Assembly: GCF_018138145.1 (NCBI RefSeq)
Contig: NZ_CP073104.1
Span: 496,001 to 560,000 of the forward strand
DNA length: 64,000 nucleotides
Source of the DNA: Pseudomonas sp. SCA2728.1_7
Lineage (GTDB): Bacteria > Pseudomonadota > Gammaproteobacteria > Pseudomonadales > Pseudomonadaceae
Direction: 5' to 3'
Position numbers and translations under genes: made by a program. The notes below the pieces were generated by a model. It worked only from the letters and a program-made list of their open reading frames with translations. It was not told the origin of the DNA and ran no database searches. Below are positions 52,840-61,407 of the stretch, piece after piece; position 1 is the first letter of the stretch, and the number at the start of each line of letters is the position of its first letter.

Positions 52840-52840
52840 T
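52819..52840 (-). terminator. Possible hairpin terminator after the hydroxyacid dehydrogenase
   Basis: accctttc / gagagggt on the minus strand with a six-base loop (one G-T pair), starting at the last base of the stop codon. No T-run. Confidence 0.35.
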
Positions 52841-53793
52841 CAGTTCAGCAGGCGAACCGGCTCCCCAGCCGCCCAAGCCTGAACATCCTCGATCATCTGC
52901 GAAAAGAACTGCTCATAGTTCTGCCGACTGACATAGCCCACATGCGGCGTCGCCAAGACATTGTCGAGTGTGCGAAACGGGTGCATGGCCGGCAGCGGTT
53001 CCTGCTCGAACACGTCCAGCGCCGCCCCGGCGATCTGCTGTTTCTGCAAGGCCTTGATCAGTGCCGCTTCATCGACAATCGGCCCGCGCGCGGTGTTGAC
53101 CAGCAGGGCCGTCGGTTTCATCCAGCCCAGTGCCTGCGCATCGACCAGACCGCGACTGCGCTCGCTGAGCACCAGATGCACCGACAACACATCGGCCTGC
53201 TCGAACAGTTGCTGCTTGCTGACGTGCGTCACGCCGGCCTGTTCAGCCCGTTCGGCGGTGAGGTTTTCGCTCCAGGCGATCACCTTCATGCCGAACACCT
53301 GGCCGAACTGTGCAACCCGCTGGCCGATGCTGCCCAGACCGAGAATGCCAAGGGTCTTGCCATGCAAATCACCGCCGAGCCCTTGCTGCCACTGGCCGGC
53401 GCGCAGGGCGTTGGCTTCTTTCACCAGATTGCGTGTCGCCGCCATGACCAGCGCCCAGGTCAATTCCGGCGCCGCATGCTTGTAACTGTCAGTGCCGCAG
53501 ACTTTGATGCCCAGTTTTGCCGCCGCTGGCATGTCCAGCGCCGCGTTGCGCATGCCGCCGGTGACCAGCAACTTCAGATTGGGCAAGCGCTTGAGCAAGT
53601 CTTCGTCGAACCGCGTGCGTTCGCGCATCACGCAAATCACCTGATAGCGGCCCAGACGCTCGGCCAGTGTCGCGTTGTCGGCCGGGTAATCGTGTTCAAA
53701 CGTCACTTCACCGAGGCTATCGAGGACTGACCAGTCGACTACGTCGCGGGCCACGTCCTGCCAGTCATCGATCACTGCAATCTGCACCGCCAT
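52840..53793 (-). CDS. D-2-hydroxyacid dehydrogenase family protein
   Basis: A 317-residue NAD-dependent dehydrogenase. The cofactor site is LGLGSIGQRV (residues 151-160). The catalytic trio is R236 (NTARGP), E265 (DVFEQEPLP) and H284 (TPHVGY). The substrate is not evident; relatives act on phosphoglycerate, glyoxylate or phosphonate. Fourteen bases separate it from the upstream alpha/beta-hydrolase gene, so the two are probably co-transcribed. Confidence 0.93.
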   Translation of the reverse strand: MAVQIAVIDDWQDVARDVVDWSVLDSLGEVTFEHDYPADNATLAERLGRYQVICVMRERTRFDEDLLKRLPNLKLLVTGGMRNAALDMPAAAKLGIKVCGTDSYKHAAPELTWALVMAATRNLVKEANALRAGQWQQGLGGDLHGKTLGILGLGSIGQRVAQFGQVFGMKVIAWSENLTAERAEQAGVTHVSKQQLFEQADVLSVHLVLSERSRGLVDAQALGWMKPTALLVNTARGPIVDEAALIKALQKQQIAGAALDVFEQEPLPAMHPFRTLDNVLATPHVGYVSRQNYEQFFSQMIEDVQAWAAGEPVRLLN

Positions 53794-53806
53794 CAGCCTT
53801 ACCTCT

Positions 53807-54856
53807 TCAACGAACGGGATTGGATGTATTCAGCCAGTCGAGCAGGGCCTTGTGGAACTGCGTCGGTTCTTCCATTTGCGGCGCGTGGCCCATGCCGGGA
53901 AATTCCACCAGCGTCGACTGCGGGATCAGCTTGGCCACTTGTTTGCCGAGCACCTCGTAATGGCCGATTTTCGCTTTCACCTCTGGTGGCGCGAGGTCCT
54001 TGCCGATGGCGGTGGTGTCGGAGGTGCCGATCAGCAGCAGGGTCGGCATCTTCAGGTCCTTGAACTCGTAGTACACCGGCTGGGTGAAAATCATGTCGTA
54101 GATCAGCGCCGAGTTCCACGCCACCTGGGTCTTGCCCGGGCCTTTGCTCAGGCCGGCGAGCATGTCGACCCAGCGATCGAATTCCGGTTTCCAGCGGCCG
54201 TCGTAGTAAGTAGTGCGTTCGTAATCACGGATGCCTTGAGCACTGACTTTCAGCTCACGTTGATACCACTGATCTACCGTGCGATAGGGCACGCCGAGGG
54301 CTTTCCAGTCTTCGAGACCGATCGGGTTGACCAGTGCCAATTGTTCGACCTGCTCGGGGAACAGCAAGGCATAGCGGGTGGCGAGCATGCCGCCGGTGGA
54401 GTGGCCGAGCAGCGTGGCTTTCTGAATGCCCAGCGCTTTGAGCAACTGCTGGGTATTGGTCGCCAGTTGCTGGAAGCTGTATTGATAGTTGTCAGGTTTG
54501 CTGGAGGTGCAGAAACCGATCTGATCCGGCGCGATCACTCGGTAACCGGACTCGCTCAATGCCTTGATCGAACTGTCCCAGGTCGCTGCGCAAAAATTCT
54601 TGCCGTGCATCAGCACCACGGTGCGGCCATTGGCCTTGCCGTGGGCGGCGACGTCCATGTAACCCATCTGCAGGGGTTTGCCCTGAGACTGAAAGGCAAA
54701 GTGTTTAAGCGTGTAAGGGTATTCGAAGCCTTGCAGTTCCGGGCCGTAGGCCGGGCCTTCCGGCGCGGCTTCGCCTGTCGTGGCAGCCTGAGCTGACAGG
54801 GGCAGGGCGGCGCAGAGGAGCAGGGAGGGGAGCCAACGGGGAAACGTGACAGACAT
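53807..54856 (-). CDS. Secreted alpha/beta hydrolase
   Basis: A 349-residue hydrolase. A signal peptide ends near LSAQAA (residue about 25), so it is periplasmic or secreted. The nucleophile elbow is GHSTGG with S153, the oxyanion region VLMHGKNFCA, and a C-terminal FPGMGHAPQ with the catalytic His. It resembles haloalkane dehalogenase or esterase-like proteins; the acid residue and the substrate are not certain. It is followed by the hydroxyacid dehydrogenase gene. Confidence 0.88.
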   Translation of the reverse strand: MSVTFPRWLPSLLLCAALPLSAQAATTGEAAPEGPAYGPELQGFEYPYTLKHFAFQSQGKPLQMGYMDVAAHGKANGRTVVLMHGKNFCAATWDSSIKALSESGYRVIAPDQIGFCTSSKPDNYQYSFQQLATNTQQLLKALGIQKATLLGHSTGGMLATRYALLFPEQVEQLALVNPIGLEDWKALGVPYRTVDQWYQRELKVSAQGIRDYERTTYYDGRWKPEFDRWVDMLAGLSKGPGKTQVAWNSALIYDMIFTQPVYYEFKDLKMPTLLLIGTSDTTAIGKDLAPPEVKAKIGHYEVLGKQVAKLIPQSTLVEFPGMGHAPQMEEPTQFHKALLDWLNTSNPVR

Positions 54857-54943
54857 AAGGTCAAACTCCGTTTGAAATCGGCCGATGCTGGAACGGCTGG
54901 ATTATGCCGACGTTAAACACAGGCAATGCCCGCAGCCGAACGT

Positions 54944-55381
54944 TCAACCCAGCCAGCCCAGCGTCAGCATGGCCAGCACGCCGTAACGTGCGCCTTTGGC
55001 CAAGGTGACGATCAATAGAAAGCGCCCGAGCGGTTCGCGCATGACGCCGGCAATCAGCGTCAGCGGGTCGCCAATGATCGGCAACCAACTCAGCAGCAAC
55101 GACCAATGCCCGTAGCGCTCATAGTGTTTGCGCGCCTTGGCCATGTGCGCAGGGCTGAGCGGAAACCAGCGGCGATCCTGAAAACGCTCGAGGCCACGGC
55201 CCAGCCACCAGTTGACCAGCGAACCGAGTACGTTGCCCAGCGTTGCCACGGCGAGCAGGCCCCACAGCCAGTAACGCTCGCTGACGATCAAGCCGACCAG
55301 CAATGCTTCGGACTGCAACGGCAATAAGGTCGCCGCACCGAACGCGGCAAAGAACAGCCCGAAGTAAGCGGCGCCGATCAA
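54944..55381 (-). CDS. YqaA family (DedA-like) membrane protein
   Basis: A 145-residue inner-membrane protein of the SNARE-associated/DedA superfamily. It starts MIGAAYFGLFFAAFGAATLL with four or five membrane segments; GNVLGSLVNWWLGRG and RYGHWSLLLSWLPIIGDPLT hold the typical Gly/Pro and Arg motif. YqaA function is unknown, while DedA proteins move lipid carriers and affect envelope homeostasis. Its start overlaps the DUF411 stop in an ATGA. Confidence 0.88.
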   Translation of the reverse strand: MIGAAYFGLFFAAFGAATLLPLQSEALLVGLIVSERYWLWGLLAVATLGNVLGSLVNWWLGRGLERFQDRRWFPLSPAHMAKARKHYERYGHWSLLLSWLPIIGDPLTLIAGVMREPLGRFLLIVTLAKGARYGVLAMLTLGWLG

Positions 55382-55824
55382 TGGGCCGGGTAGTCCGCCA
55401 CGACAACGTCAGCGCCGTCCTTTTTCAGGCCGATCACTTGATAGGCATCGCTCATGCCGTCCATTTCCATGCCCGGCGAACCCATCGGCATACCCGGTGC
55501 GGCGACGCCGAGCAGGTCATCGCGCTTGCTCAGGGCCAGCACTTGTTCTGCCGGCACGTGGCCTTCGACGAATTTGCCGTTGATGATCGCGGTGTGGCAC
55601 GACGCCAGACGCGTCGGTACGCCATGTTGTTGCTTGAAGCTGCTCATGTCGCTTTCGACGTGGTCTTCGACTTTGAAACCGTTGGCTTCGAGGTGGCTGA
55701 TCCATTTTTTGCAGCAACCGCAATTGGCGTCGCGGTGCACTTCGATCGGGATCAGGTCGGCGGCTTGCGCCAGGGAAGAAATGAACAGGGCGCTCAGGGC
55801 GACCAGACGCAGGTGGGTTCGCAT
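55378..55824 (-). CDS. DUF411 metal-binding periplasmic protein
   Basis: A 148-residue exported protein with a signal peptide ending near AQAA (residue about 22). The cluster C35-G-C37-C38 (DANCGCCKKW) and a methionine-rich C-terminal run (GMPMGSPGMEMDGM) are consistent with copper or another soft metal. DUF411 proteins are often found with copper resistance genes and have a thioredoxin-like fold. It is coupled to the yqaA-type gene. Confidence 0.9.
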   Translation of the reverse strand: MRTHLRLVALSALFISSLAQAADLIPIEVHRDANCGCCKKWISHLEANGFKVEDHVESDMSSFKQQHGVPTRLASCHTAIINGKFVEGHVPAEQVLALSKRDDLLGVAAPGMPMGSPGMEMDGMSDAYQVIGLKKDGADVVVADYPAH

Positions 55825-55997
55825 AGCGGATTCTCGGCTCGGCTGACGATCAGAAAAGAACGCATTTTGACCGGTTTTTCCTGCGCGGCATCAACGCAAT
55901 GTTTCCAGTTGTTGCAAGGCAGGCTGGCAGGATGATCGTAGATCAAGCCTGACATTTCAGTGCTAGCGATGCAGTCTTCAGTGTTACAGCGATCTAC

Positions 55998-56086
55998 TGT
56001 AGGAGTGAGCCTGCTCGCGATAGCGTCTGTTCAGGCACTGAAGTGATGACTGACAGACCGTTATCGCGAGCAGGCTCACTCCTACA
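55998..56086. repeat. REPIN
   Basis: Head-to-head main-type pair with about 35 bases of spacer. Confidence 0.9.
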
Positions 56087-56154
56087 TGTATCGCGGTGGG
56101 TCAGGCAATGAAAAATTGGCTGGGCCGGCCCCATCGCTGGCAACCCAGCTCCCA

Positions 56155-56184
56155 CAGGGGTTATCTGGTTGGCAGAAACCCCTG
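56155..56184 (-). terminator. Hairpin after the chemoreceptor gene
   Basis: caggggtt / aacccctg, eight perfect pairs with a 14-base loop, just after the stop codon. No T-run. Confidence 0.4.
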
Positions 56185-56190
56185 CATGAA

Positions 56191-58182
56191 TCAGCGGACT
56201 TTGAAACGCCCCATGATCGCGCTCACCCGGCTGTTGGCTTCGAGCAACTGGTGGGTGTTCAGTTCGCTGGCTTTGCCGCTCTGCACCAGTTCATCGACCA
56301 TGTGGCGGATCTGCACCATGCTGCGGTTGATCTCTTCAGTTACGGCGCTTTGCTGTTCGGCGGCGGTGGCAATCTGGGTGCTGAGGCTGTTGATGTGGCT
56401 GACCGAGCCGGCCATTTCATCCAGACCCGAGTTGACCCGTGCGGTGGCATCGGCGGCGGACTGGCAACTGGCCTGGGTGTTTTCCATGGCGCTGACCGAC
56501 GAACTCACGCCTTGGGTCAGGCGGGTCAACATCTCGTTGATTTCCGAGGTGCTGGCCTGCGTACGCGCGGCGAGGGCGCGGACTTCATCGGCGACCACGG
56601 CAAAACCACGACCCTGTTCACCGGCGCGGGCTGCTTCGATCGCGGCGTTGAGCGCCAACAGATTGGTCTGCCCGGCGATCGCACCGATCACCCCGAGGAT
56701 TTCGGTGATGCGCTGGGCGTCCTGCTGCATGTTTTCAACTTTGTGTGTGGCACTGGCCACTTCATCGATCAGCGCCACGACGCTGTTGGTCGCTTCGCCC
56801 ACTACCACGCGCGAGCGGTCGGCGTTTTCGTTGGCACGCTGGGTGAACGCTGCGGTTTCGGCGGCATTCTGCGCAACGCTTTCTGCCGTGGAACTCATCT
56901 CGGTGATGGCGGTAACGGTCTGATCGGTTTCCGAGGCGTGACGCAGCAGGATCTGGCTGGTGTGCGCCGAAGTGCGCTGCAGGTTGTCGAGGCTCGAGGC
57001 CATCGCGCCGGTGGCCTGGGTGACTTCGCCGATCATGTTTTGCAAGTAGGCAATAAAGGTGTTGATCGAATGACCGATGGCGCCGAGTTCATCTTCGGCG
57101 CGAATGGTGATGCGGCGGGTCAGGTCGGCATCGCCGCTCGACAGCAAGTCGATGTTGGCTTTCAACGCTTTCATGCGCTGCACCAATTGGCGAATCGCGT
57201 AGACCTGCAACAGCACCAGCAGGATCACCAGTGGAATCTGCAACAGGCTCAAGGTGCTGAGGACGTCATCACGCTGGGCGGTGAGCATTTTCGTCGGCAG
57301 GGCGCTGGCGAGGAACCACGGTGTGCCTTCAATCGGGCGCATGAAGAAGGTGCTGGCTTCACCGTTGTTGTCGAACTCGATGCGCTGCGCCTGATCACGA
57401 TTCTGCAGCCCGGCTTTGACCTGGCTGGCGAAGGTCGACGTGGCGGCCAGTTCGCTGATGTTCTTCAACACGATCGGGCCACTGATGCGCGAGCTGTTAC
57501 TGATGATCTTGCCGTCGGCTTCAACGATGAGCATTTCGGCGTTGAGGTCTTTTTCCTTGCGCGCCACCAGATCGTTGAAGAAGCCGAGAGTGACGTCGAT
57601 GGTCGACACGCCCCAGGCATTGCCGTTTTTCTGGATGGCCATGGCGCAGTTGGTGCGCGGCTCGGCGCTGGCGTCATCCTTGTAAGCCGCCGCCCACGCG
57701 CATTGGCCGCGCGGTGTGGCCATGCCGCCCTTGTACCAGCTCTGGTCGTAATAGTTGGGGGCCGCGTCGCTGTTCCAGAACGTGTTCACGGCCAGTTTGC
57801 CCGACGCGTCGCGGTGCCAGAACGTACTGAATTTGTTGCGCCCGGCTTCACGCTGCCCCGGCAGCGGCCAGATCCCGCCACCGAATACCTTCAACTCACC
57901 GTACTGATCGACCAAGCCTGGCAGTACCGTGTCGATGGCAGCGCTGTCGAGCAGCGGGATGGTCTGGGTGATGCTGCGCTGTTGCGCCTGCACTTTGTTC
58001 AACTCGCCCTGAATCTGCTCGGCCACTTCGGCGATGCGGTTGAGGACGACTTGTTCTTCGGTATGCCGCAGCTTGGGGGCGACCAGTTGACTGATGCCGA
58101 CCACGGTCAACACCGACAACAGCAAAATGAACAGAACCAGAAACAGCGTGTAGCGAGCCTGAATGGTACGGAATGCGGGCAT
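56191..58182 (-). CDS. Methyl-accepting chemotaxis protein (dCache type)
   Basis: A 663-residue chemoreceptor. Membrane segment 1 is residues 11-30 and segment 2 about 313-330. The about 280-residue periplasmic part between them fits a double Cache sensor ([14 protein letters not shown] near 95, [13 protein letters not shown] near 130). A HAMP domain follows, then the signalling hairpin [20 protein letters not shown] shown in part near 500-520. The start MPAFRTIQ is chosen for its aaggac site; upstream codons lack one. The ligand is not known; dCache receptors usually bind amines, amino acids or organic acids. Confidence 0.94.
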   Translation of the reverse strand: MPAFRTIQARYTLFLVLFILLLSVLTVVGISQLVAPKLRHTEEQVVLNRIAEVAEQIQGELNKVQAQQRSITQTIPLLDSAAIDTVLPGLVDQYGELKVFGGGIWPLPGQREAGRNKFSTFWHRDASGKLAVNTFWNSDAAPNYYDQSWYKGGMATPRGQCAWAAAYKDDASAEPRTNCAMAIQKNGNAWGVSTIDVTLGFFNDLVARKEKDLNAEMLIVEADGKIISNSSRISGPIVLKNISELAATSTFASQVKAGLQNRDQAQRIEFDNNGEASTFFMRPIEGTPWFLASALPTKMLTAQRDDVLSTLSLLQIPLVILLVLLQVYAIRQLVQRMKALKANIDLLSSGDADLTRRITIRAEDELGAIGHSINTFIAYLQNMIGEVTQATGAMASSLDNLQRTSAHTSQILLRHASETDQTVTAITEMSSTAESVAQNAAETAAFTQRANENADRSRVVVGEATNSVVALIDEVASATHKVENMQQDAQRITEILGVIGAIAGQTNLLALNAAIEAARAGEQGRGFAVVADEVRALAARTQASTSEINEMLTRLTQGVSSSVSAMENTQASCQSAADATARVNSGLDEMAGSVSHINSLSTQIATAAEQQSAVTEEINRSMVQIRHMVDELVQSGKASELNTHQLLEANSRVSAIMGRFKVR

Positions 58183-58561
58183 GGAGACCGGTCCTTGAGC
58201 AGCGTTTCTTATTAGGGGGCAGGGGCAAAACAGTGCGGGTGTCCACAGCGTATCGTCGTTACATCGCGAAGCTTTAGGTACTTGCGTTCTAATAAATCTG
58301 AGCGCCGATGACTGGTCAGTATCGGCTTCGATACACAAGTGCTGGTCATCGCCTGCGACCGGCTGAAAAAGCCATTTTCATTTCATTGTGATGACGGCTC
58401 TGGGTCAGGGTTTGCGGGGCGTTGCGCTTTTGTATCGAGAATGTACAAGAATTGTAAAAAAGTGCAGAAAGAGGTTGGTGCCATCAGTTCGCCCGCCGAT
58501 ACTCGCGGCCATTAATGCCGTTCACTCGGATATTTCAGGTCATTTCACAGGGAGTCTTTTC
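58183..58561. other. Intergenic region, no gene seen
   Basis: It is shared promoter space of the divergent chemoreceptor and 175-residue protein genes. It is AT-richer near 58435-58475 (aagaattgtaaaaaagtg) but has no clear promoter pair, repeat or hairpin. Confidence 0.45.
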
Positions 58562-59089
58562 ATGACGATCGGTATTGTCGGCGGCTGGCAGGCCAAGGCA
58601 GGACTACTGGTGCGCGACACCGGCGCAAAGAAACAAGTGTCCCAGAGCGTCAAGGTGCAGCAGATGCTGACCCTGGTCGGTAATGATCCCACCGCGCTGA
58701 ATACCGCCGAAATGGACAAGCAGGGTTTGCGCAAGGCGATCAAGGGTTTCGATCCAGCGAACGTTTCAGTCAAACAAATGGGCAATCTGAGCGAGATGCT
58801 GCGTAGCCGCGGGCTGATCTCCGAGATCACTTCCTTTACGTTGAAGAACGCGGGTGACAAGTTCGACCGTTTCGGCGTGACCAAAGATATTGATGCCAAA
58901 TTCAACGCCCTGGAGTATTTCGCGACCCAGCTCGATGCGATCCAGAGCAATGGCCTCAATGGCAACGCCTACGGCAAGAACCTTATTCCCGAGTTCAAGA
59001 AAGCGATTTATGTCCTGCAGAACCTGAAGACCTACGGTGACGGCAACGTCGCCAAACCTGTCGACCAGGGCGTCAAGGCCAAGGCCTGA
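58562..59089 (+). CDS. Hypothetical protein, 175 residues
   Basis: A soluble protein starting MTIGIVGGWQAKAGLLV, supported by the ribosome site cagggag. It has no signal peptide or membrane segment. The middle reads as amphipathic helices with NLSEMLRSRGLISEITSF and the end is lysine-rich. It is not recognised. It is probably monocistronic, with a strong terminator after it. Confidence 0.65.
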   Translation: MTIGIVGGWQAKAGLLVRDTGAKKQVSQSVKVQQMLTLVGNDPTALNTAEMDKQGLRKAIKGFDPANVSVKQMGNLSEMLRSRGLISEITSFTLKNAGDKFDRFGVTKDIDAKFNALEYFATQLDAIQSNGLNGNAYGKNLIPEFKKAIYVLQNLKTYGDGNVAKPVDQGVKAKA

Positions 59090-59103
59090 GTTCGAGCGTT
59101 GTA

Positions 59104-59136
59104 GCCCGCTCAATGTGTGAGCGGGCACTGGTTTTG
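59104..59136. terminator. Bidirectional terminator
   Basis: gcccgctca / tgagcgggc, nine perfect pairs with a five-base loop, then ggtttt on the plus strand; convergent genes on both sides. Confidence 0.75.
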
Positions 59137-59138
59137 AC

Positions 59139-60077
59139 TCAAGAATGCGGCGCTGCCTCGCTGGCGCGCGCTGCGATCTGCTGTTGCGCCTGATCGTGCA
59201 GGCGCTGGATATGCGGGCAACGCAACTCCAGCGTACGTGGGCGATAACCCCGATGAAACAACGCCAACCATCCCGCGCAACGATCATTCGGGGCAATCCC
59301 GGTGAAGATGAATCCCATCGCCGACAGACTGTCCACGGCGCTGGCAAACCCTGTTGCCAGCCTGAGCCTGATCGAGATCATCCAATGCCGGGGCAATTGT
59401 CGTAGCTGTTTAAGCAAACAGCTGTCGAGTTTTTTCAGCAGCACCTCATAGCGCCCGGAACATTGTTCGACATGTATGGGCGGTCCGACCCAAAGCGGTT
59501 CTTTTTCCTGTGTTCCGTAAACGCCGGACAAATGTTCCATGAAGTCGCGACAGCCGGGCGGCCAGGGCAGTGCCGGAAGCGGGCGCCGATAACCGTCGAT
59601 AGCGGTGAAGCCAATGACGATGGTCTCGGGCAACGGTTCACCAAATGGCGAGGGGACATAGTCGAGCAACAATCCCGTGCTACAAAAGCCGAGCCGGTCA
59701 GCCATGCGTTGCGTGTAGGCATGCTGCGTCACTTGTTTGATGGTCACGCCATGGCACCCCAGTGCTTGCGCATGGATCAACAGGCGCGTGCCCAATTGCG
59801 TGGCGATGTTCTGTCCGCGTGTCGACGGGTGTACCACGCTCAAAGCCAGTTCGGCTGTGTGCGATCCGCTGTTTCTGCACAACGTCGCGTGCCCGAGAAT
59901 TTTTTTCCCGGATTCCGCTACCAATGAATGCCACCTGCCATCGCCGTGGTTCTGGTTGATCATCAAAGGCAAGTACACATGCGGCTGCACGTAATGGTCA
60001 CCATAGATTTCCCTGAACAGGCGGCTGACCGCCCCGGCGTCGGTACGGCGATAGCTGCGCAGCGTCAAGTTGTCCAT
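59139..60077 (-). CDS. GNAT family N-acetyltransferase
   Basis: A 312-residue acyltransferase with one clear GNAT domain in residues about 5-150: LSVVHPSTRGQNIATQLGTRL holds the acetyl-CoA loop (here R/Q-x-x-x-A in place of R-x-x-G-x-A). A second half (about 150-312) is of unknown type, so it may be a duplicated or extended GNAT. The start at the second ATG has ggag eight bases upstream; the ATG at 60083 has it only two away. It overlaps the ligase stop. It is the last gene of the LuxC-PaaK operon. Confidence 0.8.
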   Translation of the reverse strand: MDNLTLRSYRRTDAGAVSRLFREIYGDHYVQPHVYLPLMINQNHGDGRWHSLVAESGKKILGHATLCRNSGSHTAELALSVVHPSTRGQNIATQLGTRLLIHAQALGCHGVTIKQVTQHAYTQRMADRLGFCSTGLLLDYVPSPFGEPLPETIVIGFTAIDGYRRPLPALPWPPGCRDFMEHLSGVYGTQEKEPLWVGPPIHVEQCSGRYEVLLKKLDSCLLKQLRQLPRHWMISIRLRLATGFASAVDSLSAMGFIFTGIAPNDRCAGWLALFHRGYRPRTLELRCPHIQRLHDQAQQQIAARASEAAPHS

Positions 60078-61366
60078 GGGCATTGCTCCGACCGCAGGTT
60101 GTCATAGCGGCGCAGGTCGACGACGCGTTGGTGTTTGCCGGAGCGCGGATGGCGAGCGAGTTCATCGTGTGTGCAATGGGCAACCTGCAATTCAAGTTGC
60201 CGATCAGCGTTGAGTTGCGCGATCAGCGGGTAGTGCTCGATCAAGTCACGGTGCAATGTTGAGCTGGCCGGTGCGGTTTCCGCCGTCAGCACATCGGGTA
60301 CCCACTTCAGCTGCAAGATGTCGACGTTCGCCGGCTGGCTGATGACCAACTGCCAGTCATCACTGCCAGTGGCACGCCGGACCATTGCGCTGATGTCTTC
60401 GATGATCAGCGTCAGCGAGCCTACCCGCACGCGCGGGCTGCTCGCGCTGCGCCCCATCAAGGCAAACTTGCGCATCGGCGCCGTGCCAGGTTCTCGCCAA
60501 CAGGCGAGGTCGCCCACGGGGTAGCGGATCAACGGCATCAGCCGGCGGGTGAGGTTGGTCATCACCAGCCGCCCGGTGCGGTCGCATTCCTCAATCACTT
60601 CGCCGGTGTGTTCATCGATGATTTCCAGCACGCTGTGACCGGGCAGCATCCGGTGCTCGCCCAAGGCGCAATCGCGGCCCGTGGTGCCGATGAGTCCCGC
60701 GTCGACACTGGCATAGCCGATGGAGGCGATCCGTGCGTTGGGGAACACCCGGCGCAACATCTGCATTTGCCCGTCAAACAGGCTTTCCCCGCCATACAGC
60801 ACGGTCTCGACCTCGGTCAGGGTTTGCGCCTGACGCTGCAGCTCACTGGCGAACGTCAACAATTGCGCGGGCACCCCGGCCAGTACGTTTATCCGGTGCT
60901 GACGGATAGCGTCAGCCAATACCCCGTTCGCCACATCACCGGTGAACGGAAATTCGGTAACACCCGCTGTTTCGTGCGCCAGTGCATCGTGGATAAAGAT
61001 GAAGCTGGCATACAGGTCGCCGACAAAGAACAGGTTGGCGACCCGGTCTCCGGGATTGAGTTGATGACCGAGCTGGCTGCCGAAGTCCCGCACCAGGGTC
61101 TGCCATTCTTCGCGGGTAAATACTGAAAGTTTACCGGCGCTGGTGGTTCCACCGGTTTTGAAGACCAGTGCGCGTTCGACGGTAGAAGTCAGCACCGGCC
61201 ATTGTTCGAAGTTCTGGCTGTTTGCCCAATAGCGTTGTGGGTCCGTCACTGGAAGTTGATCCAGTGCAGTGAACTGTGGTGCAACGTTATGCAACTGTCT
61301 GGCGTAATACTTTGAATGCGTTCGGGCAAAAGTGACCAACTGATTAAGTTCGAGTGATGCGTTCAT
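60065..61366 (-). CDS. PaaK/LuxE-like adenylate-forming enzyme
   Basis: A 433-residue enzyme of the phenylacetate-CoA ligase (PaaK) class of adenylating enzymes. The ATP loop is KTGGTTSAGKLSVF (residues about 70-83); LYGGESL near 220 and YASVDAGLIG near 245 hold the usual second motif, and RYPVGDLACW near 340 the Asp for the ribose. A C-terminal lid is present. The start MNASLELNQ has aaagagaa before it; it sits 41 bases after the fusion gene. It would activate an organic acid as the adenylate; the acceptor (CoA, protein or amine) is unknown. Confidence 0.85.
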   Translation of the reverse strand: MNASLELNQLVTFARTHSKYYARQLHNVAPQFTALDQLPVTDPQRYWANSQNFEQWPVLTSTVERALVFKTGGTTSAGKLSVFTREEWQTLVRDFGSQLGHQLNPGDRVANLFFVGDLYASFIFIHDALAHETAGVTEFPFTGDVANGVLADAIRQHRINVLAGVPAQLLTFASELQRQAQTLTEVETVLYGGESLFDGQMQMLRRVFPNARIASIGYASVDAGLIGTTGRDCALGEHRMLPGHSVLEIIDEHTGEVIEECDRTGRLVMTNLTRRLMPLIRYPVGDLACWREPGTAPMRKFALMGRSASSPRVRVGSLTLIIEDISAMVRRATGSDDWQLVISQPANVDILQLKWVPDVLTAETAPASSTLHRDLIEHYPLIAQLNADRQLELQVAHCTHDELARHPRSGKHQRVVDLRRYDNLRSEQCPWTT

Positions 61367-61407
61367 GGTGTTCTCTTTAATTGTTATGACCGTGGGCGAT
61401 AAATGTC

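Larger units (their letters stand above)
55825..56190. other. Intergenic region with REPIN and a decayed REP
   Basis: It holds the upstream region of DUF411, the REPIN at 55998-56086, a degraded single REP at about 56122-56160 (gctgggccggccccatcgct then cagctcccacagggg) and the hairpin at 56155-56184. No gene is seen. Confidence 0.5.

Noticed and set aside
56086..58215. A 709-codon plus-strand open frame opposite the chemoreceptor
   Set aside because: Composition shows no domain; the minus-strand chemoreceptor is unmistakable.
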